Of a stretch of DNA of 64,000 nucleotides, positions 10,620 to 20,814 are shown piece by piece. The first letter of the stretch is position 1. Each line of letters begins with the position of its first letter. Position numbers and translations under genes: made by a program. The stretch comes from Labyrinthula sp. Ha (Eukaryota; Sar; Bigyra; Labyrinthulida; Labyrinthulaceae), in assembly GCA_015227615.1 (NCBI GenBank), contig JAALGZ010000045.1, forward strand, positions 124,001-188,000. The letters run 5' to 3'. The notes under the pieces are model-generated. The model saw nothing but the letters and a program-made list of their open reading frames with translations. It ran no database searches and had not been told where the DNA came from.

Positions 10620-13600
10620 TACCTATGCCATAAATGGTCATTTAAAAAAAATCAACGAATCATATGCCGTGTGTAAGTTACACATGTGTAAAAAAAAGGA
10701 TCCCTATATGATGACTAATTCTATTCTGTCCCTGCCTTGAATGGTCATGTTTTATTCAGTCCTATTTCAATTCGTCATTTGAAGTGTCAATTTATACACT
10801 CAATTTAAATTGAGAATAATATGGGAGAAACTTCCCAATAAACTATCCCGTTTTTTAAAGAAACGTAGTTTCTTCACTTTCCACCAAGCTCTAAGTATAA
10901 CATATTGCTATCTAATATTTATTGATATATAGGGTTGCCCTTGCTTCATATAGACAGAAAATTCGAGAAGTAGTTAGCGCTAAAGCTTAACTTTTTCTTG
11001 GCGTACATCTACTTTTGATCTCTAATGCTTACAGATTTAACAAACTGGAAACAAAATTATGGCCCAAATTTTAAGTCTAGTTTGTAGAAAAGGATGTGGA
11101 ATTTTAATTCTTATCTAATGATTTTACCTTTTTAAAAGCATTGATAGTTAATAACAAGAATTCTGACTATATGGAAGAAATTAGTATGGCTAGAGATTAA
11201 TTTCAAAGCATACTCCAAGGGATGTAGGATTATAGAATCAGATAAATACTATAGTAGGATATAAGAAAATGTTATTTTTAGTGAGTCAAATTTCTGTCAA
11301 CTAAAATAAAAGTTCTCAAGTTGTACAATTATGAGATCTTTTGCGCTTGTTCTCTTCTTTCTACTTTAATAGCCATCCACCTCCTTGAGCTTTACACAAT
11401 ATATCTAAGGTTAAGACAACAGTAATGTTATCCCTTTACCTTAGAACCTATTTACCTTACCAAGTGATGAAGTTAGACTTGAACATCCATTTTAAAACTT
11501 AGAGTGCAAAGTTTCAAAAGCAGTTTCAACTACTCTATAAAAAGCATGATTAGTATCATGTGAAGCTGACAGTTTTGGTTATTCTTTTTACCTCGTTAAA
11601 TTCTAATCCACAAAGGTGAGCTGGGAAGTTTTTGCATGATGAAAAAACCAGCCATATATTATGTTTCCTCAGATAGAAGCTTTTTTTAATAAGTAAGAGA
11701 AAAGAAAAAGTTAAAGTGCAAATTTTGATTAAAAATTACTTAAAATTTTAGAATGTAATCGAAAAATAAAGATTCAACCGGAGAATGGCACTATTGAGGA
11801 GCCTAAGCCCGGCAAATGTGCCGAAATTTTTAGACACTTGATTAAAAGAGTACAAATATAGACATAGAAACAATTTAGTTAGTACTACATGGAATCAAAA
11901 TGAGCTGTGACTCACTTACACTCTGAAAACCTATATCTTGAGCTCTTTAATCACCTGAATATTGTTATCTCAGGCAAAGATGTAAATTCAACTGCTAAAA
12001 AGTTACAAAAAACGTGTTCATTTACAGATAAATGGCTATTTACTTGACATGGAGCGGTTAGCACAAAATAACAGAATCAGTAGCGATATCTTCAAATGGC
12101 TCAATTGAACTAAAGTTTAAGCAAGAATACTGAAATTATAGGTGACGCAAAAGATAATGACCACCGGAACGTAAAAAGTGAAAGATACAATAAAATCTTT
12201 GAAAGTTTTGATGTTGCAAGTTATATAAAGTTTAGAATCAAACAGAACCTGTTATACACTTGATTTTTCGGTTAGAAATGTAAAAAAAAAGTCGTGAACC
12301 ATGTTTTAATAGAGGTTGAGTTAGACAGTCAATAGACCAAAATAATGGTTGTAATGTTCATAAGCACAAATTCAAAGTACTTTTCCACCAAGTGAAGCCC
12401 CTGTACCGCCTAAACTGCCAGTAGACAATCAACCTCATTTTATTCAAACGTAGTGTTCTCAACTCCTACATTTTCCTGGAAAAAACTATGTTGAACATAG
12501 CCCTGAGAGTCAGTGAGAACCAAAGTTACTTTGCAAACCCTTCATAAACCTAGTAAGCCATTCTGCGATCATCAATTATTGCAACTTCCATCTTGAACTC
12601 CTTGAACCGTTGAAAAATACATTTATATTCTTTCAATGGTCTTGGTTGAAATACTTTAGTATGTTAAACTGAGAGATAGGATATTTTGAAAGAAAGGCCG
12701 AATAAACCACTTTCTCTCACAAGACAATTCTTTTTTAATAAATTATAGGACTCAACAATATATATATATATATATATATATAATTAGCAAAAAAAAACAA
12801 ACCCTGAAGCATTAAAATCTCTATACCTTTAAAAAAGTAATTGGCAATTGAATCTGGGTTTTCTGCTTTGTCTGTAACTTTTATTTACTTTTGGATAGAC
12901 CTTTATTACATTTCAAAAAGGACCTAAAAGAGATAATGAATACTTACAAAAAAAATCATTGGCAGGCATTAGCAAAGGCAAAACAAAGCCAACCAGTTTT
13001 GTGTTGTTACCCTGTAAAATATACAGTTTTTCTCAGAGCTACACATATCAGTCTGCTCGAAGACTGAAAAAAGTTAACTAGAGCTCAAACTATAGTGGTA
13101 ATTTAATAGTAGACCTATGTATCTGTTTCTTTACTGAATGACACCAAGCAGTAGATACTATAGTAACATAGTATATTCGCCTGCAAAGGCCAACCATAGG
13201 TTTCAATTTTGGAAAACCTATTCTTAACACTCTTCAGTAGAAAAAATTATATAAGTGAATACGAAAAAGATGATAAGTATTCTGTATTTTAGTAATTTAA
13301 CTTCTTGGAATGTTTTTCTTTGTTTATGTTGATACAAGAAAACGAGATGTGAAAATGCGGGACCTTGTGTTTTGTTACTTTATCGTAGTTTATATTCCCC
13401 GATAATTTCAATTTACGAGTATTTCTATTTAAAAACCGAGTTCTGGGCATCAAATTTTCATCACTTTACTCTCAAATACAATATAATTTACAACACTTCG
13501 ATTTTAATATTATTTTGCAAACTGTTATTTTGATGATAATTGAGTGACGAATTGTCACTTAGATTTATTACAGTAGGATTCCAATACCTGTGACTGAATA

Positions 13601-13631
13601 GAACATAATCAAACTCAAATTAAATAAAAAA
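10620..13631. other. Intergenic, about 3 kb with no recognisable gene
   Basis: AT-rich DNA with only short spurious frames. It contains a TA microsatellite (12,758-12,782) and a 34-bp motif near 10,665 that recurs near 25,577. No tRNA, conserved protein or terminal-repeat element was recognised. Confidence 0.55.
12758..12782. repeat. (TA)n microsatellite
   Basis: About 12 uninterrupted TA units. Confidence 0.95.
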
Positions 13632-13704
13632 ATGTGCTTGTGAAAACAACGTCAAGGACGAAGCTAAAATGTAAAGTTTTCAGAGTAGCGACCTTTCTAC
13701 TCCT

Positions 13705-14338
13705 TTGAGAGAAGTCCCAGGGGCTGCAACCCGACTGAAGCACTCTCCTAAGTTGGTGAATCTGAATGTTGGTGGTCTAACTGCCGTTAAGTGCAGCTAT
13801 GTACAACAACTTTCTAAAGAAACTGAAATCTTAATGTTACAGGAACTGCAAAAGCAGGGAATGCAACGCCTACAGTGGATAGTGAACGTTAGCCTGGCTT
13901 CAGGAAGGTGTTTTTTTTCAAAACTGCCTGAAAAAGCGGAGGGCGTAGCGACTTTCTTGTGTGACGAGCTTTCTAGCCAATTAACGGAGACGGACGGAAT
14001 AAGCGACAGGATCCTGAAGCTGTTTGTCAAACTAGGTGGGAAAAGAAGTCACGTCTTGGTTAAAACTTACGCGCCACACTGCGGTCACGGTCAAGAAACT
14101 TACAAGAAGTACCTGAAGGAGCTCAAGTTAAAACTGAATGGAGTTAACAAGAGAAGGTTGGTTCTGGTTTGTGGTGATTTTAATACTCAAGTCTCAAGAA
14201 AAGAGTTAAATGTAGAAGGCAAACTAGGGCCCTCCCATTGTACAAACGCTAATGGTAAGCTGCTAGTGGATTTTTGAAAGAAAATGAACTAACAATTTTC
14301 AACCATTTAGCTGTTACAGGTAAAAAATGCTCTAAAAA
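13705..14338 (+). pseudogene. LINE endonuclease domain, copy 2
   Basis: A 190-residue open frame of APE-type endonuclease. Visible blocks are LNVGGL, LQELQ, GVATFL, YAPHCG, GDFNTQ and NANGKLL. Unlike copy 1 it has no frameshift in the poly-T run near 13,912. The original ATG at 13,666 is followed by a TAA, so the first usable Met is at 13,705. The domain is cut by the solo copia LTR at 14,340, at the same base as in copy 1. Confidence 0.85.
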
Positions 14339-14339
14339 T

Positions 14340-14467
14340 GTTGAATAGTAGCTTGTTATATTGGTTGGTTTCACGTCATTAAAGGTTATTTCTTAAATAC
14401 TGAACCGACTGATACAGTCTAGTTCTACTAAACTGTATTACGACTATATTAATATGACTATAGAATA
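14340..14467 (-). repeat. Solo copia LTR inside LINE copy 2
   Basis: 128 bp, the reverse complement of the copia LTRs at 2,886 and 7,062, at the identical position in the LINE. No internal copia sequence remains in this arm. This is the reciprocal of copy 1, which keeps the full copia. Confidence 0.92.
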
Positions 14468-15195
14468 AGAAGACATGCTATATTTATGCCAAGATTAAAT
14501 AGTGGGGCGATCTGAAATTGACTATGTAATTACGGACCATTTACCTGCAGTAACTGGCTTCAAAATATCTTCAACTATAGCATACAACCTATGGATGAAA
14601 AAAACTTCGACCATCTTGCTCTTACAATAAGAGTTAACATACATCGGACACACACACCAGGGAAAAGAACCAGATCTCAGCTTGACTACAGTACAATAAG
14701 GTCCAACATAGCTCTACGGAGAAGATAAGCAATGAACTCAAAGAAGTACTGGATCTGAATGACACATTCACAGACACCTACCTTACACTAACTCACACAA
14801 TTCCATCCACCATGAAGAAGCATCTTCCAGAAGTCAAGTACAACCTTCCTGAATACCAGAACTCGGAACAAACCATATCTTTGATGTGGTACAAACGTGC
14901 CAACTGGAACAACTGGAACTCTGAAGAGAAGAAACGAATCACGAACGATCTAAGAAGTCTAGCGAAAGAGGACTACAACAACTGGCTGGATAGAATAGCG
15001 GCTTAAATAGAAGCTGCGTTCCAAAGCAAAAGCGTGAGAACAGACTATCAACTGATAAATAAGGTAAAACGAGTCCGGAAACAGTTCGGTAAAATGACCA
15101 AAAATACAGCTGGAAAGTTGGCGGGAATCGCAGGACGTATCCATATACTAAATTAATATTTAGAAAAACAACAAAACCTACCACTTCCAACGAAC

Positions 15196-15631
15196 TTGTT
15201 AACGGAAAACCAAATACGACATTACCAAACTCCAATACTTACACCGGCTCCATCGAACAGCATAAACATACATCCTCCAAAGGCAGACGAGATCAAAGAA
15301 TGCATCAAAACCCTAAAAAATAATAAAGCTCCAGGACCAGACAACATAAGAAGCGAAGTCTTAAAGCACGTTGAAATAGTTCAAAACCATGCTGTTAGAG
15401 AAATCCAATCGTTCTTCAGGTTAGATGCGTTCAAGTCTAGAAAGATGAGAAAAATCTGCAGAGGTAAAGTTGTGCATCGCTACAAGCAAAAAGGTAGCAA
15501 AAAACGACCCCTCCAACTATAGACCAATCTCACTATTGGACTCCCACTTTAAACTCCTCACAAAAATCATCAACAATCGAATAACGTCAATACTAAATAA
15601 GCTCCCAGACTACCAAGCAGGATTCAGAAAC
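15196..15631 (+). pseudogene. LINE reverse transcriptase, first part, copy 2
   Basis: RT fingers region with NNKAPGPDNI and then SNYRPISLLDS in a shifted frame. It ends at QAGFRN, where gypsy element A is inserted. The second part resumes at 23,196. Confidence 0.8.
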
Positions 15632-15786
15632 TGTCCCGACAACGCAATAATATGCGTGATAACATCCTTACACCAGTCCACGTCATCACTTAGTAGTTAC
15701 AGCTCTTCCTGTAATATAATACAATACTTACCGTTAATAAGTTAAGTTAAGTTAAGAATCAAAGTTACACTCTTATAAGAAGGACA
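15632..15786 (+). repeat. Element A 5' LTR
   Basis: 155 bp, TGTCC...GGACA. It is followed immediately by the perfect palindrome TAAACTAGTTTA at the expected primer-binding site. Confidence 0.93.
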
Positions 15787-15804
15787 TAAACTAGTTTACG
15801 TTTT

Positions 15805-16866
15805 ATGGATAAGGAAAAGAGAGATAGACCTCAGACCCGAGCTGTCACAAAAAATAAGCCTAAATTCACGCCTGGCGACTTAGCAAAGATAAAGAATCAG
15901 CTGAAGCAAACAAGTAAAAGGCAAAAATCTATCAAGTACAAAAATCAGAACAAAGACAAACCCCCAGTGACACAAGCAGGACCAAGTCTATCTTCTCCCA
16001 CTAGTTTTTATCAACAAACGAAACTCAAATACACGCCCATTCGCTCAAAGCTACCAAACATTTCACAATTGTCAAACAAACTCCGAAATACAGATCCGTT
16101 CGAAGAAGAATAAGATGAGGATAATGTCAGTTCTATACAAGAAGACTCAACTATTTTAGAAGGTGCAAGCATGATCTACTCAATTCAAACTAAAGAGCCT
16201 GCTGAAAAGAAACCAATTCGAGTCACTTATCTCCAGAACATAAAAATAAAGAAGCTGACATCTCTGGACTATGAATCTATAGTTGAATTCTTACACTCAT
16301 ATCGTCCAATGTTCAAGAATAATCCATCTGATTCTATCTCTGCTCATTTCTCTAGGAAAGTAAGATATGCATTAAAAAATAGGGGAGTAAATTCTGACTC
16401 TACATCTGAAGTAGTAAGACATCTTACTAGATACAAGAAAAGTGTTGAGCAAAAGAAAAAGAAGAACGCGCTGTCGAGGATGGCAAAGAAATTAGAATGG
16501 AAGAAAAAAGGAGAACCTTTGGATCAGTTTAATAACTTCTTCGATCAAGTCAATGAATATTTAATGCACATTCCTGCTGAAGATAAGAAGAAGAATAAGA
16601 AGCACATTGCAAAACTTATTTTGAACGCTTTACCTAAGAAGATGCATCTAAATTCAAGTAGTATGCTAGGCGACCCGAAGTTGCAGGACCTCAATTATCT
16701 AAAGAAGAAAGTAAAAAAGATATGTAAAATCATGGAGGAACAGCTTCTACAGTCGTCTTCATCCGATGATGAAAACGAAGAAGATACTAGCGAAAAACTG
16801 TCCACGGAGGACTCCGAGCTTTCACCATCTCCAATTAAAAAGAAAAAAATCAAAGACAAAGAATAA
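15805..16866 (+). CDS. Element A gag region
   Basis: Lysine-rich structural-protein region of the fossil element. A basic N-terminal part is followed by a helical retrotransposon-Gag-like domain around 16,170-16,750. No CCHC zinc knuckle is evident; the C-terminal part has Ser/Glu-rich and Lys-rich tails instead. Assignment rests on position directly after the 5' LTR and before the protease. Confidence 0.6.
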
Positions 16867-16959
16867 AAATAATAAAGTGAGATATATCTCGGTGCGCGCT
16901 ACATTCGAAGACACTAAAAATTTAAAAAGATCAATAACTCTTTAATGTTACAGCGATTC

Positions 16960-17290
16960 CAGGAAAGATTTTGAAACAGTCAAAGGATTACTCGATACTG
17001 GAGCGGAATAAAATGTCGATTCTCTCCAGCTACTGGAAAAGTTTTGCACAAAGATTGAAGAGGCGATATGGATCAAGGAAATAAGATGGGGTGGGGATGT
17101 CACCAAGAAGATAGCTAAGGTGGGTAGGATCAAAGTGAGGCTGCTGGAAGGCAGGCTCAAGCTGGATCTTGGAACCCTTACGGTTTTCCTAGTTGATGAT
17201 GCATCCTGGACTGATTTTCTTATTGGCTTTCCAACGATAAAGAGATTCAACTTGCAGATCACTCTCAAGAACGCAAAAAAAAGCAAGACT
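16960..17290 (+). CDS. Element A aspartic protease region
   Basis: Retropepsin-like segment with a GLLDTGA-type active-site motif near 16,985, followed by the strand pattern FLVDDASWTDFLIG that also occurs in the protease of element B (FLVDDKNWKELLVG). It is a fossil part, not a working gene. Confidence 0.65.
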
Positions 17291-18199
17291 AGGATGCGGG
17301 CAAGGGGAACAATTATAAAAACTCCCTATAGTCATCACGTTTTTCATATTTGCATCTCGACATGGATCACAATGAAGTTTATGCTTTGGATTAAGAAAAA
17401 CAACAGAGAATTACTATAAGGCCTGCATGAAATAAAGAAGTACAGGTCAACTTTGCTGTCATTTTAGCCAACACTTACAACCTATATGAATTATTCAATA
17501 AAAATTACATGGAAAACCTGGATCTGCTTCTCATTTTATCGAAGCCATCAAACTGGCAAAACATATTATCTCACTTCATTCATTTTCAATTTACTTTACG
17601 AGAAACATTATGCATTTACTACAATTCTAACGACACGACAAAGAAATACGCTCACTCAGACAAATTAGAAAAGGAACATCTTTTTAATCATTCAGAAGAT
17701 ATCATATTCATGTTTACTAACAATAAAACCTTTGACAAAAGAGTCAACTTTCAAAGTTCAAACGATATTATATTTTTACAAACAAGAGATTATATTCAAG
17801 TTTTAGAAGCTTTAAAATTTCTTTCTAAAGAACTTTATTTCCCTAGGCATGTAAACTTCAGAAGTCATCTTCCTGAAACACTCTCTATAAGAATGGCAAA
17901 GGCAATTACACTATCACAAATATCAAAAAGCCATTTTGAGAACATTTCTACAAAAGATGTGCCGCCTATTCTAATCAAAAATAACTTACATGATCTGCCA
18001 GCTGAGTTTAAAGAAATAGGTTTAGGAGAACAGACGGAGCCATTCAAGGATGAAGAAAAAGAATTAAATATTATTTTACAGGATCAGATGGATAGGGTCA
18101 AAGAAAAATTAAACAAAGAGAAAAAAAGAAATTTACACAGATAGTTCTCACTTATTTATCAGTCTTTGGCTTGTATCAATCTACAAGTCAGATGAGTAA

Positions 18200-18890
18200 T
18201 CTTACACCAATTGAATGTGAACTCCAACAAGGACATCCACCTATAATCTCAGCAGGATATCACCTAACTGAACAAGAAGAACACTTTTTAGAACGAAAAT
18301 TCGAAGCTTTAGCAAACGCAGGAATATGTGTGCCAGCAAAAAATCCCACTTATGGATCGCCAGTATTTGTAGTACCAAAGAAATTCAATTTCCCTGACGG
18401 TTTTCACGATTTACCTGCTATTGAACAAGCTCAATTTAAGGAAGAAAATATATTATCTTTATTCAGAATGGTGGTTAACATGGTCAAGCTAAATAAGTAT
18501 ACGGTCCCTACTACATTATCTCTTCCGCATTTAGAAAGACAATTTCAAGCTTTACGGGGAAGCACGGTTTACTGTGGACTGGATATTCTTAGCGGCTTTG
18601 ATTTCATGCCTACGCATAAAGACAGTCAAAAATACTTCACGTTGGTTACAAGAAGAATCGCATGGACCCTTTTAGGGGCTCCAATGGGCTGGAAGAACAC
18701 CTCAGTTTATTTTGCCGAGCGGGTTATCAACGAAGTTATCGACAGTCCTAGCGACAAAATATTTAATACCCCCACCAATGGAGCAATGTGTTGGCTAGAT
18801 GACATTTTAATTTATGCTCAAAATGTTTCAAAGTTACAAGATATACTCAAGAGAATATTCAAAAGAGCTTTACTTAATAAAGTTTGATTC
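18200..18890 (+). CDS. Element A reverse transcriptase region
   Basis: Ty3/gypsy RT. Visible blocks are YGSPVFVVPKK, FRMVVNMVKLNK, YCGLDILSGFD (first catalytic Asp), GAPMGWKNT and CWLDDILIYA (catalytic DD box). Element B also has Trp instead of the common Tyr two positions before the DD, which suggests a lineage signature. Confidence 0.85.
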
Positions 18891-19199
18891 AATTTCAAGA
18901 AGTGCATTCTCTTCGACGACCATGCTGAGTGGTGTGGTAGATTAATAAAGAATGGAAAGATACGTTTTAAAGATAGTTTCTACAACAAAATACTGTCTGT
19001 GCCTCGCCTTGAGATGGCACATCAGCTTGCACAAATCATTTATTTATGCAACTGGTTGGTGCCAACTATCCCAGGATTAGCTTAGATTAGAGAGCCATTT
19101 AATAAAATCGTTAGCTTACACGGAGGAACACTTGAAGATCTTGAAAAAACAGCAGTCAACATAATTTGGACGCCTACTTTGGAAAAAAACTTATGAACT

Positions 19200-19780
19200 C
19201 CTTAAACAAGAAATTGCGGCGGCAAGCAAAAGATATTTAGAAGTCTACGATCCTGAAAAGGAACTACTTTTATTCACAGATGCCTCGGAAACTTCATGGA
19301 GCATAGCAGTTCTTCAGAATGATTCAAAGAATATTAACGACAACGTAGAAACTTAAATGCCGAAACCTCTCATATTTCTATCTGGAACTTTTAACAAAGG
19401 ACAACTTCGTTGGCATATTTTGTATGAGGAGTTGTATCCTAAAATATATGATTTTGAAATATTAGACTTCATTTTGAAGACACACTATCTTCCTATTCAA
19501 ATCTACATAGATCATAAAGCACTACTTGGTGTGTTAAGAACAGAACACACGGTGAAACAAGTTTATTGGGACATGCTATTCAGATGGAGTTTGCTTTTGC
19601 AGCAGTTCATACTAGTAGTCCATTATATTCCATCACGAAGCAACTTTCTGGCAGACCTCCTCACAAGGTGGGGAGCACCAGAGATAAACAAAACGCCAAT
19701 AATTAATTTTCCCAAATTCACTTCATTTAACTCAGATACAGTGATTGCTCAATATGATGCTTTATTAAAGACTGTTTAGA
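19200..19780 (+). CDS. Element A RNase H region
   Basis: RNase H of the gypsy element. Visible blocks are LLLFTDAS (first acidic residue), FLSGTFNKGQLRW, YIDHKALLGVL, and the terminal SNFLADLLTRWG, which matches NIFANMLTRWA in element B. Confidence 0.8.
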
Positions 19781-19989
19781 AGATGAAATTGAGCAAATAT
19801 TTACAATTTGAAGAATAAATGCATAGAATACAGTTTCCCTTTACACAGCTAAAGATAATATTCTTACTGAACGTTTTCGACCTACACAAGAAAAATTACG
19901 CCAACACAATCTATCTTTTATTAAACCACATTATGACAAAAACACAGTTTAGCATCCTTGAAACACGAAACCTTGTCAAAGAACAGAAT

Positions 19990-20780
19990 AAGATGGATCC
20001 AGCTCTAAAAGAAAAAACCACCGTAAGAAACCAAGTTCATTATATGGGAACGAAGCTTGTCATTCCATTTACTTTATTTACTAAAGTTTTAGTTCAATTA
20101 CATATTTTTACCGGTCACCCTTCCTACTCAGATGAAGTCAAGTTACTTAAGAAATACTTTTTTGAACAGCTAAGCCGAAAAGATGTCGACCTCTTACTTA
20201 AGGTATTCCGCAAGAAATGCTTACACTGCAATCGTTGGCCAAGGATTTTAAAAAGACCCTTGGATCTTACTCAATTAGCTAGAAACCCAAGAGAGATTTT
20301 ACATGCAAATTATTTGTATGTCAACTCTCAAGGATACATTTTAGCTCTAATGGACTCCTTAACAAGAAAAATACAGCTTACTTATTCAAAGTCTCCAACT
20401 TCTCTATCCATGGCTCAAGCTATTATGCAATGGCGTGATTCCTTCAATATGTTGGACCATTGTTTAATAGATGCAAACAACACATCTCATTTCAGCAATC
20501 AATTACTAACTGAGCTTTCTAGATCACTTAGCTACACTCAAAGTTTTAGCATAGCTTATAGTCCTTGGACTAATGGCTCTATTGAAGTTATCAATTCAAA
20601 AATATTACATTACATTAAAACTATAGTTTCTGACTACGGGTTAACAGATACATAATGGCCTTCTATTTTGGAAACAATCAATTATATTATGAATAATAGA
20701 CCAATGGTTACTCGCAACAACTTTACTGCCGATGAACTATTCCTTGGAATTAAGTCTCAGGAGTCTATTTACCAACAGAA
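19990..20780 (+). CDS. Element A integrase region
   Basis: DDE integrase. The N-terminal zinc-binding HHCC module is visible (HIFTGHPS...CLHCNRWP), then the catalytic core with NYLYVNSQGYILALMD, IDANNTSHFSN and YSPWTNGSIEVIN, followed by the segment leading into the GPY/F module. It is a fossil part. Confidence 0.8.
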
Positions 20781-20814
20781 GCCAAACATTTCATGATTGG
20801 TCTAGAAGAGAAGA

